A stretch of DNA of 13,938 nt. Source: Conidiobolus incongruus B7586 (taxonomy: Eukaryota; Entomophthoromycota; Entomophthoromycetes; Entomophthorales; Conidiobolaceae). The notes under the pieces were generated by a model. The model saw only the letters and a program-made list of their open reading frames with translations. It made no database searches and had not been told where the DNA came from. The translations under genes were made by a program, and so were the position numbers. Location of the stretch: assembly GCA_000697335.1 (NCBI GenBank), contig JNEM01016694.1, positions 1 through 13,938 on the forward strand, in the 5' to 3' direction. Of this stretch, positions 1-7,349 are shown in pieces; within the stretch, counting starts at the first letter, position 1, and each line of letters starts with the position of its first letter.

Positions 1-42
1 GTTATAATTTTGTAAGTTTTAGTATTAATAAAAAAATTAATA
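1..42. repeat. Left terminal inverted repeat of the Tc1 element (outer tip cut by window edge)
   Basis: Its reverse complement matches the right end at about 1296-1337 imperfectly. Most differences are C/T or G/A transitions plus small gaps. It overlaps the likely transposase stop codon at 37-39. Chance similarity in AT-rich DNA is a real worry, so only the position beside the transposase C-terminus makes it credible. Confidence 0.45.
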
Positions 43-1110
43 TTAAATATATTTATCTTTTGCTTTTTTAACCTCTTTAAGTTTATAAGGTATAGAGTTA
101 ACTAGCTTTTTATATTAAGTAAAACTAATATTATTCTAAGTTTCTTAAATATACCCTTAAAATTAATTTAAATTTTTTGTTAGAGGGAAAGCTTTAATTA
201 ATTTTTTTAGTTAATCTTAAAGATATTTAATTAGGTTAAGATTAAAAAATTAAGGAAATTATTTTATAATAGTTATTTTGTAATTTTTAAGTTATTTAAT
301 AGTAAAATTTATAGTATAACAAAAAGTATTATCTTGTTAAAAAATAATATTTGATTTATTTAACTTATATCATTTAATAGTTTTTCTTTCAATTTAATAT
401 TTAAAATATTTTAATATATTTTAATATTAATTCTTTTATTAATTTTATAAAGATATTTTATACTTAAAGATAATATATATCCTTAAACTATAATTAACCT
501 ATCATTGTATTTTTAGGTTATAATAATATAATAGTTATAAAATAATTCTTTATCTTTTTTGAAATATCTAGCTTTTTTATGAAATTTATTAAAATATATT
601 TTTGTTTCATTAGATTAAATAACTTTATTTTAATTAGTTTTAATTTAACTTTAGTATTAATATTTAAGTTTTTATTTAATTTTATAATGGGACTTTTTTA
701 GTTAAAGATGTTTTTTTTTAAATATAAATGATATATATTTTAAAATAAAATATATATAATAATATTAATATTAACTAATATTCTTATATAGTCTTATAAT
801 TCTTGTTTTACTTTTATAATAATATTATACTTATTTATACTAACTAATCTATAAATATACTTTTTATCATATTTATTTATAATTTTAATATGCTTAAACT
901 ATAGTTTAGATATTTTTTATTATTATTTTTAATAGCCTTAACTATAATAAATTAGCTAATATTAATAATTTTAGAAATTTCATAAGTTGATTTATTTTTA
1001 TTATAAAGTTAATTAATATATAATAGTTAGTAAAATATAATCAAATATAGTTAATTATAATTAATTAATATAAGTAAATTATATATTTTAATTTAGATTA
1101 ATTTAATTAA
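37..1110 (-). pseudogene. Tc1-type transposase pseudogene (DDE_3 superfamily), many in-frame stops
   Basis: This is a relic of a Tc1 transposase, the cut-and-paste enzyme that inserts at TA. From N- to C-terminus I see: a helix-turn-helix at 1008-925 (reads STYEISKIINIS then IVKAIKN); the first catalytic motif at 623-603, read VI*SNETK where the family has VIWSDETK; the conserved GGS-x-MVWGC block at about 500-475 (reads V*GY); the second catalytic motif at 339-316, *QDNTFCYT for QQDNAPCHT, with its Asp at 331-333; the third at 243-214, NLNLIKYL*D for DLNPIEHLWD, with the catalytic Glu read as Lys at 226-228; and the C-terminal SMPxR...KAKG block read as SIPYKLKEVKKAKDKY, with the probable natural stop at 37-39. 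The second Asp and the Glu are exactly 35 codons apart, giving DD34E. The first and second Asp are about 93 codons apart, as in Tc1. At least two frame changes and many stops make it dead. The N-terminal start near 1080-1110 is an estimate. Confidence 0.85.
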
Positions 1111-1295
1111 GAATTATTTAAGATATAAGTAAATATATAAGTAATTTTGATTTTATGACTTATTTTTATAGGCTATTGTATATTTATATAATTATAATTT
1201 ATATATTTATAATTATTCAAGGTAATTAAAAAAATATTTATATAATATTCTTATAAATAAATTAAATGATATATTAAATTTCAGTCTTTAATAAA

Positions 1296-1337
1296 GAACT
1301 ATTTTCTAAGTATTAAAAGCTTATTCAAAATATAATA
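1296..1337. repeat. Right terminal inverted repeat of the Tc1 element
   Basis: This is the counterpart of the left end, with its core at 1311-1330. It lies roughly 200 bp beyond the estimated transposase start, as expected for a Tc1 5' end. The outer boundary, which should be a TA dinucleotide, is not resolved. Confidence 0.4.
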
Positions 1338-1955
1338 AAAAGTTATTAATAGTAAAAAAGAGTAATAATTTTTATAAATTATATATTAATATTTTTATTT
1401 CATTTTACTTTTATAATTTTACTCATTAATTAATTTCTATAATAATATTTTAAATAATTTAAAAATTCAAAGGTTTAAATATTATATTAATAATATAAAA
1501 ATTTGTTATTTTATATTATAACTATATAATCAATACTTATATTTAAATTATTTTATAAAATTAAAATCATATGAATAGTATTTTTATTTTAAATAACCAA
1601 TCAACAATAAATAATAATAATTTAATTCAAATTCAAATTCAATTTATAAGTAATAATTTACATAAAAAATAAACTGAACTAATTAGATTAATATATTTAA
1701 GTGAAAAATAAATTGATAACCCCAAAATATTGTAAATGAATATTATATAAGTTAACATGATATCAATTAAGTTTATTTAATACAAACAAAAAGTTCATTT
1801 AACTTTATATAAAACATTGAACAATTATAAATATTGATATATTAACCATATTCAAGTTGATTTATAATAATATTGTCAAAATATCAATAGTTTATTTAGT
1901 TTAAATTTCTGGGTTTTGTAGAGAGATTTTAAATTCATTGATTTTTCAAATTTAT
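1338..1955. other. AT-rich intergenic stretch, no gene seen
   Basis: No open frame with coding character is visible on either strand. CpA and TpG return to ordinary levels after about 1560, for example repeated CAA and TCAA words at 1600-1645, in contrast to the transposon on the left. CpG is still absent until 1984. No RNA gene is recognised. Confidence 0.6.
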
Positions 1956-1960
1956 AGAAA

Positions 1961-2060
1961 CTGTCACTGACCAAGTGACTGACCGATATTAAAGTTTTTA
2001 CGCGTCCCTCGAATAGGTGGTTATACTATCGAGTGAGTTCCCCCACTTGGTCCCGAACAG
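1961..2060. repeat. Nested imperfect inverted repeat (about 100 bp foldback)
   Basis: A perfect 9-bp pair, GACCAAGTG at 1969-1977 and CACTTGGTC at 2044-2052, is flanked outward by CTGT (1961-1964) and ACAG (2057-2060). Inside it, CTCGAATAG at 2008-2016 pairs with CTATCGAG at 2026-2033 with one bulged base. The transcript could fold into a long stem with an internal hairpin. Confidence 0.6.
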
Positions 2061-2223
2061 CCACTAGCACGAGATTCATCTAACTCCGTCAAGAACGAAT
2101 CTGCTAAGGACTATAAAAACTTATTTAAGTTCATTAATAAAGCATAACAAATTGGTTACTATCAAATTAGGCAACCAACGGTTGTTCGATTAATTTAATT
2201 TTAAACGTGTGTATCTTGATTAA

Positions 2224-2406
2224 GTAGATCCTAGAATAACTCCATACGATGAAGCGGTCAGAGTTCGTTTGGCTACCCAGCTTGTAGCTGCTGCTCCCCA
2301 TATGGTAGAGAAAGTGCTCGCCTATTTGGAGACTCTGTTCGTCAAAACGGTAGTGGAAATCGGACTGTCGTTGTTATTAGAGGCAGCAGAAGCCATTAAA
2401 TTTTAG
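2224..2406 (+). CDS. Possible terminal exon or gene fragment, unknown protein (60 codons open, stop at 2404-2406)
   Basis: The frame is open for 60 codons and ends at TAG. It is preceded by an in-frame TAA at 2221-2223 and has no Met at its start (the first ATG is at 2302). The predicted peptide is helical and alternates hydrophobic and charged residues, for example DEAVRVRLATQLVAAAPHMV and then EIGLSLLLEAAEAIKF. By hand count, GC at codon positions 1, 2 and 3 is roughly 63, 36 and 42 percent, the usual order for a real reading frame. The antisense alternative, which starts MASAAS, would have an inverted pattern. An upstream exon might be the open stretch 2037-2147; splicing from GTTCAT at 2129 to the AG ending at 2234 would keep the frame, but those sites are weak. 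The family is not recognised. It could be a real short exon or a gene remnant. Confidence 0.35.
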   Translation, partial: VDPRITPYDEAVRVRLATQLVAAAPHMVEKVLAYLETLFVKTVVEIGLSLLLEAAEAIKF

Positions 2407-3525
2407 TTCAATAAACTAGATTGAATAAAAAATAACCGGAATGACCAAATCTCAAAAAAGGTATTCATTCAAATAACTTCATTAAGAATAATATGAATTT
2501 AAATTAAATTTGATTTTACTTACAAAATGTCCAGATTTGGTATAATATAATACTTGTCAAATATTGTAATATTATTTTCACTATACTTTCAAGGTCTGCG
2601 ATATATCAATTTAATTGAAATCAAACTCATTATTTCTATAGCTTAAATTCAAAAAATTTGGATATATAATATATAATATATAATATATAATGACATTTTA
2701 ATATAATTTATTTTTGATCGGGTCAACTAAGTTCAGCTTTGAACTTTATAAGTTTTTTAATAATTATTAATTTGGAAACTATCAAAATTTTTTTTCACCA
2801 ATAATTCTAAATGTTTTCAATTTTCAAGTTTTAGATGAATGACCGATTATATTTCAATTTAAAAATACAATTTTGATAAAATTTTAATTTTGAAAATATT
2901 AATTAGATATATTAATATATGTTTTAGGCATTTTTCGTTTAATCTTTATTGATATATAAACAGTAAATTTTTCAATATATAACTCATTAACAATAGAGAA
3001 AAACTACCCTTTGATATGATGGATATATTTGTTTTACATCCAACTAAAAAATCGATTATAAAAGAAAACAAGATTGATTAATTATATCACCACTTATTTG
3101 TATAATATTTATATTCTAGTATTTGAAAAATTTATTATCAAATCTTTATAATCTTACTGAAAGTTGTATTATATAGATAATCGATTTGATTGGTTATTAT
3201 TGTAACAGAGAATATCATATTGTTTGAATATTTTGGATCTTGTTATATAATAAAGAAAAAATTAACATTGATTGGATGATAATTTCTAAACTTAGAAAAT
3301 AATTTAATCCGAAATTTTCAAAACTGAATTGATGATACTATTTTAAAAATAAAATGAAATTTTCGATTTTAAGTGGTTTTAATTTAAAATCCTTTTATCA
3401 AAAATAAGTTTTAAATTAAATCTGATTTAAAATTTTTAAATATAAAATAAATTATTATAAATTATCTCACTCTATTATTTTCTATATTTTTTAAGATAAT
3501 TGTATTTATATTGTTTAAAAAAAGA
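2407..3525. other. AT-rich intergenic stretch with a heptamer repeat and a small hairpin
   Basis: No gene is seen. It holds a fourfold ATATAAT tandem at 2662-2691 and a 7-bp perfect hairpin (AAGTTCA, loop GCTT, TGAACTT) at 2729-2746. The last few hundred bases presumably contain the promoter of the membrane-protein gene at 3526, but no distinctive element is recognised. Confidence 0.55.
2662..2691. repeat. Heptamer tandem repeat (ATATAAT)x4
   Basis: Four successive copies of the 7-bp unit ATATAAT run without interruption. The period of seven distinguishes it from simple AT runs. Confidence 0.8.
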
Positions 3526-4338
3526 ATGGTAGATGTCAAAGATTTGATAGTTTGTAGTGCTATTGGAAATGTGTTGATTATACTGAATATTAGTTTAATT
3601 CAACTCATTTCCAAAATTACTATTATCAGTAATCCGAGTTATATCTTTAAATTAATTGGTATCCTATCTACCACTTTAATTAATGTTTTATTGCTATCGA
3701 TGTATCATAATGAATTGTTGACCAATTCTATGACTTTTAATGTCTTTGTAGGTATCTTTTATTGGTGTTTTTCAAATGCTTACTTTTTGATGATTTTGCC
3801 AGTTTTAAATACCATTAAATGGAAGCATTGTAAACTTATCACTAGTGTTCTGGTATCTCTTTTAAGCTTATATCAATTAGTTGTTATTAGTTATTATATT
3901 TTATATCAGTGCGAATACGATAGAGATTGGACTGATTACTCAAAACTCGGATTGGACCTTGACTCAAAAGGATATTTTAACCTATTATACTATTTGGACT
4001 GGGGCTATCTCATTGGTTTTAAATTGGTTGAGTTATCGATTAAATTTATGACTTATTTGAAATTTACCCAATTAATGGATAGAAATTATAATATAATCCA
4101 ATGTCAGTTCAAGAGATTGAGCCAAACCTTAATCAGTCTATTTATCATTGATACGATGCTCTTATTACTAATTCAATCCTATTTGACCACCTACTCCTGG
4201 GGATTCAAAGGGTTTATTATTACATTCAAATTATATGGCGAATACTTTAGCTTAATTAAACTTAAGAAAGTGTACTTAATTCTAAGGCATCGTGTCTCTT
4301 TTAGTAATTTAATGAGGTCGAGTAATTTAAATCAATAA
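3526..4338 (+). CDS. Orphan seven-transmembrane, receptor-like protein (270 aa)
   Basis: I do not recognise the family. Starting at the first ATG (3526), the protein has seven hydrophobic segments at about residues 7-28, 38-60, 71-94, 103-127, 149-173, 200-222 and 226-246. Positive charges gather in the loops after helix 3 (KWKHCK), after helix 5 (residues 174-199) and in the tail (KLKK, RHR). The loop after helix 4 is acidic (CEYDRDWTDYSK, then DLD). By the positive-inside rule this gives N-terminus outside and C-terminus inside, the arrangement of G-protein-coupled receptors. No retinal lysine motif, NPxxY or PQ-loop is evident, and there is no obvious signal peptide. The frame is open without ATG back to a stop at 3448, so an upstream exon is possible. 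Codons are much more A/T-ended than in the ribosome genes to the right, fitting low expression. It stands alone, convergent with MRP10. Confidence 0.72.
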   Translation: MVDVKDLIVCSAIGNVLIILNISLIQLISKITIISNPSYIFKLIGILSTTLINVLLLSMYHNELLTNSMTFNVFVGIFYWCFSNAYFLMILPVLNTIKWKHCKLITSVLVSLLSLYQLVVISYYILYQCEYDRDWTDYSKLGLDLDSKGYFNLLYYLDWGYLIGFKLVELSIKFMTYLKFTQLMDRNYNIIQCQFKRLSQTLISLFIIDTMLLLLIQSYLTTYSWGFKGFIITFKLYGEYFSLIKLKKVYLILRHRVSFSNLMRSSNLNQ

Positions 4339-4622
4339 TTTATTATTTTCAATTTTGTTAAATCATAAATAAATATAAATTAAAATGAACTCTATATTCT
4401 ATACTATTAAATAATTATTGTAATTATGAAATTATATTTTATATCAAAAATCAATATATTAACAATAAAATTCAATTATAATAAATTTTCCATAATTATC
4501 CTGTAACAATATGTATTATTCGATAAAATTAAAATATATAAACTAATATAGGTTTAATTAATAATAATATAATATAAAAATGAATATTTATAATAGAAAA
4601 GCATTATAATTAAGAATATTGA

Positions 4623-4624
<2 letters not shown>

Positions 4625-4659
<35 letters not shown>
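4625..4659. repeat. (AAT)n microsatellite, about 12 units
   Basis: An uninterrupted AAT/ATA trinucleotide run of about 35 bp in intergenic DNA. Confidence 0.95.
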
Positions 4660-4844
4660 TTGATTATTGAATAAAATATTTAATTATTAGCATATAATAG
4701 GATATAATTAGCAAATGCCCCAAGATATATTCAGAATTATTTACATTCATAATAGCCATTAAAACTGTCTTTCTTGATAGATTGTATATAATTGCAACAT
4801 ATATTTATATATCTGAATTCTAAAAATCGCAATATTCAAACGAA

Positions 4845-4882
4845 AAATGTTGAAACATTTCAAGTATGGAATTAATTCCATA
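4845..4882. repeat. Adjacent palindromes between convergent genes
   Basis: AAATGTT-GA-AACATTT (4845-4860) overlaps TTGAAA-CA-TTTCAA (4850-4863). Directly next to them lies an 18-bp perfect palindrome, TATGGAATTAATTCCATA (4865-4882). It could be a protein-binding site or a 3'-end structure; the role is unknown. Confidence 0.65.
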
Positions 4883-5051
4883 AAAGATAATATTTGTTTA
4901 ATTGTTAACTTGATCGCAATCTAAAGTTATTATTAAAATGAAAAATAGTATTAAATACTAAATTAATATCATATTTTTCCTAATTTTTTCATTTAATTTT
5001 AGATATATAATAGTTTATATAGTTATTATAATAATTACTAATAATTGAATA

Positions 5052-5357
5052 TTAACCCAAAAGATTTTTACCAAGTCTATTTAAGTGATAATTAAGTGTA
5101 TTGGGAGTTTTAGGAGTAGGTTTCTAAAAATAAAATTAATAAATCGATAAATTGAGTAAAACATCAATAAAACTTACGGCATTACTCATACAGAGAGCTA
5201 AAGTGGAAGCAGAAGCGGCACATCTGGGGTGTTCAATTGATAAGGAGGACCAACAGTTAAGTAAAGCGGTCATTTCAGGGACACAAGGTCCGAGAGTAGT
5301 AGTTTTTTTAGGTTTTACTTTAAGTTTTTTGATTTTAATTACTTGGTTAGCAGCCAT
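5052..5357 (-). CDS. MRP10: Mitochondrial small-subunit ribosomal protein Mrp10/mS37 (two exons)
   Basis: Mrp10 (mS37, CHCHD1 in animals) is a small-subunit protein of the mitochondrial ribosome and a substrate of the Mia40 import pathway in yeast. Exons are 5357-5178 and 5123-5052, giving 83 residues, with a 54-nt intron at 5177-5124 (GTAAGT...TTTTTAG, phase 0). The evidence is a basic N-terminus (KIKKLKVKPKK, residues 8-18), then a twin CX9C motif: C25-VPEMTALLN-C35 followed by W36, and C46-AASASTLAL-C56. CxxEMxALLxCW is the hallmark of the family. Exon 2 supplies the conserved tail NTLNYHLNRLGKN. Read without splicing, exon 1 runs into the intron and ends with a spurious tail, so the intron is needed for the family C-terminus. 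It is divergent from YTM1 across a 399-bp shared intergenic region. I am confident of both identity and intron. Confidence 0.9.
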
Positions 5358-5442
5358 TATATTTTAAATAAATTATTTTTTTTGATTTTTTGAGTTTTTG
5401 AGGTAAAATTCTATAAATATAATATTTAATAAAATTGGATTT

Positions 5443-5450
5443 ATGGGATT
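5443..5450 (-). promoter_or_regulatory. AATCCCAT motif upstream of MRP10
   Basis: On the minus strand this reads AATCCCATAAATCCAATT, 85 bp before the MRP10 ATG. It matches elements before YTM1 and POL5 in sequence, orientation and distance. A regulatory role is inferred from recurrence only. Confidence 0.45.
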
Positions 5451-5636
5451 ATCAACTATTCAAGAGAATTGGTCAAATATTATTCACATTGTTTCCTTAA
5501 AAAATCATCTCAACCATATATTCAAACTGTAATCCTATAAGTATATACACTATTATATTCTAATATAGATAGTTGTACTACTATATAAAATATAATTTAT
5601 ATTTCAATTCACAAATATTAATCAAAAATATCAACC

Positions 5637-5644
5637 AATCCCAT
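5637..5644 (+). promoter_or_regulatory. AATCCCAT motif upstream of YTM1
   Basis: This reads AATCCCATAAT, 112 bp before the YTM1 ATG and in the same orientation relative to the gene as the copies before MRP10 and POL5. Its function is inferred. Confidence 0.45.
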
Positions 5645-5756
5645 AATAATAAATTCCCAATTTTCTAATAAATAGATCTTATAACCTAAAATTTAATCCA
5701 TCAGAAAGACATTCAACAAAAAATAATCAATTAATTAAAACAGAAATTAATATAGA

Positions 5757-7349
5757 ATGACTTCAACTGAACAACAACCCGAAACTCGTATCAGAGTCAA
5801 GTTCTTTACACAGCAACAGAAATATCGTGTGCCTTCAGATCCTATCTTCTTACCTGTGAATTTAAAGAGATTGGGTTTATCTACTGTTATTAATCATTTA
5901 CTCAGCCATGGTAATTCAAATTATAAATATTATTTATACAATAATTTTTAAATATCAACTTGATTCTGAAATATTTTTAGAAACTCCCGTTCCCTTTGAA
6001 TTTTTAATCAACGGTCAAATTTTAAAGGGTAGTATTGAGAATTATTTAAAATCCAACAATCTATCAACTGTAACACTCTCATAACAATATACTGAAATAC
6101 TTTTGATTAATATTCTAAATTGATAGGAAAATGTATTGGAGTTGGAGTATTTGGAATCTATATTACCTCCAACCCCTCAAGCTCAATACCAACATGATGA
6201 TTGGATTTCTACTATTGAACAAACTTCTGATAAGTAATATCAATTGCATGATTTGAAAATTTAAATTATATTAATTAGTATATTTTTAGATTAATTGTAA
6301 CGGGCAGTTATGATAATATGATCAGAATTTGGAATAAATCTGGTGAAGTTTTGGATACTCTCTCCTATCATACTGGTCCTGTTAAGGATATCACATGGAT
6401 TGACAATGGTGATTACATCATCATAATATCTATTCAAACTTATATTGATTAATCTTCCATTTAGAAAACAATGTTGCTTTTCTCTCAGCTTCTCTTGATC
6501 AAACCGTCGTTGGTTGGAAAGTAAGAATTAATTTATGGATTTACCAAATTTTATTATTAATGAATTTTATAGAAAAACTCTTCAGGATCTTTTGATCCCT
6601 TATATACTGGTATCGGACATACCAAGAGCGTTGAAGCTGTCAAAGTCAGTCCCAACTTGGTTCATTTTGCCACCAGCTCTCTTGACGGTACCATCAAATT
6701 ATGGAATTTAGCTGATTTAAATGAAGATGATCAACATGTCGCTAGTCGTCCAGCCACTACCACCAAACCCTCTACCAAGAAGAGCAAAGTACGTCACGAA
6801 TTGTGTAAGACCAGCATTATGACCCTTTCAGATCACAAGGGTCCCGTTCCCACCATCCAATTCCACAACACCTCTGCGTCTGTATTATTCAGTGGTGGTT
6901 GGGATCACTCCCTCAGAACTTGGGATCTCAGTACAGAGACCAATTTAAATATCAAGAACTGTGAAAAGCCTTTCAACTCCTTACATATCAACTCCTCTAA
7001 CAGTCTTCTCGCTTCTGGACACACCGATCGTATCATCCGTCTTTGGGACGCCAGAGTTTCAGACAACACCGTCATGAAGCTTGGTTTGGTCGGTCACACC
7101 AACTGGGTCAGCCAAGTGCAATGGAATCCCAGCAACGATTCCCAACTCGTTTCTACCAGTTACGATGGCACTATTCGCGGCTGGGATATTCGTAGCAAGA
7201 CCCCCATATTCACTCTTCCCCACAATGCTGAAAACCCTGAAGCCAAAGCCTTGTGCGTGGGTTGGTTCGATAACTTGATCGTGTCGGGTGGTGACGATCA
7301 AGTCCTCGGTATTCATAAAGTGAACGCTCCCCAAAATAGAGAGAATTAA
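5757..7349 (+). CDS. YTM1: Ribosome biogenesis protein Ytm1 (WDR12), six exons, 433 aa
   Basis: Ytm1 joins Erb1 and Nop7 (the PeBoW complex in animals) in nucleolar 60S pre-ribosomes and is pulled off by the AAA ATPase Rea1/Mdn1. Exons: 5757-5910, 5981-6069, 6127-6233, 6290-6408, 6465-6520 and 6573-7349; introns are 70, 57, 56, 56 and 52 nt. The N-terminal ubiquitin-like NLE domain spans about residues 10-97 (RVPSDPIFLPVNLKRLGLS, FEFLINGQIL, LELEYLESILPP). In the family an acidic residue of this domain contacts the Rea1 MIDAS; E82, E86 and E88 are candidates. Seven WD blades follow, ending in SYDNMIRIWN, SLDQTVVGWK, SLDGTIKLWN, GWDHSLRTWD, HTDRIIRLWD, SYDGTIRGWD and the degenerate GDDQVLGIHK. 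A charged insert (about 257-280) lies between blades 3 and 4, as is common in Ytm1. Yeast Ytm1 is about 460 aa. The donor of intron 4 is the unusual GTGATT. All introns lie in the first half of the gene. Confidence 0.93.

Larger units (their letters stand above)
1..1337 (-). mobile_element. Decayed Tc1-family (DD34E) DNA transposon, left tip at window edge
   Basis: The minus strand holds a broken transposase (separate entry) covering most of this span, flanked by imperfect terminal inverted repeats. Reading inward-to-outward, the left end gives TACTAAAACTTACAAAAT and the right end (from 1311) gives TATTAAAAGCTTATTCAAAA. These agree if small gaps and C/T changes are allowed. The right border is placed near 1337, and the left tip is at or just outside the window. 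About 1.3 kb is normal for Tc1 elements. CpA is strongly depleted and CpG is absent across the span, whereas CpA becomes common again after about 1560. The exact ends and the TA target duplication cannot be fixed by eye in such AT-rich sequence. The family assignment rests on the transposase motifs and is firm; the borders are approximate. Confidence 0.82.
1957..2406 (+). other. CpG-containing GC-richer islet of unknown nature
   Basis: This block of about 450 bp stands out sharply from its AT-rich surroundings. It has about 20 CpG dinucleotides by hand count, against none in the preceding 1.9 kb. Its left part (1961-2060) is built of nested inverted repeats. Its right part (2224-2406) is a coding-like open frame, and a second short coding-like frame lies at 2037-2147. 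A TATAAAA-like word occurs at about 2112. I recognise neither a known structured RNA (U1-U6, 7SL, RNase P and MRP motifs were looked for by eye) nor a protein family. It could be the 3' end of an intron-containing gene, a recent insertion, or an RNA gene. Confidence 0.55.
4339..5051. other. AT-rich gap between convergent genes, no gene seen
   Basis: This is the 3' space between the plus-strand membrane-protein gene and minus-strand MRP10, so it should hold both polyadenylation regions. It contains an AAT microsatellite (4625-4659) and a cluster of palindromes (4845-4882). No reading frame of coding character or RNA gene is visible. Confidence 0.6.
5358..5756. promoter_or_regulatory. Shared divergent promoter region of MRP10 and YTM1
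   Basis: This 399-bp gene-free stretch lies between two start codons facing away from each other. It contains the octamer AATCCCAT twice, once in the reading direction of each gene: 5637-5644 for YTM1, and 5450-5443 on the minus strand for MRP10. A partial AATCCA follows each copy. No clear TATA box can be separated from the AT-rich background. Confidence 0.6.

Noticed and set aside
1990-2060. Possible tRNA on the minus strand because of the tRNA-Asp-like words TCGATAGTATAA and TTCGAGG
   Set aside because: No cloverleaf with acceptor and anticodon stems can be drawn, and the A and B boxes are not in the right arrangement.
2226-2403. Minus-strand frame starting MASAASNNNDSPIS in the CpG islet
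   Set aside because: It stops after 24 codons, has no usable splice donor, and its codon-position GC order is the reverse of that expected for a real gene; the plus frame fits better.
5152-5367. Plus-strand 71-residue frame with a hydrophobic C-terminus, resembling a small tail-anchored protein
   Set aside because: It is the antisense of MRP10, has no ATG at its start, and the minus strand shows the twin CX9C family signature.
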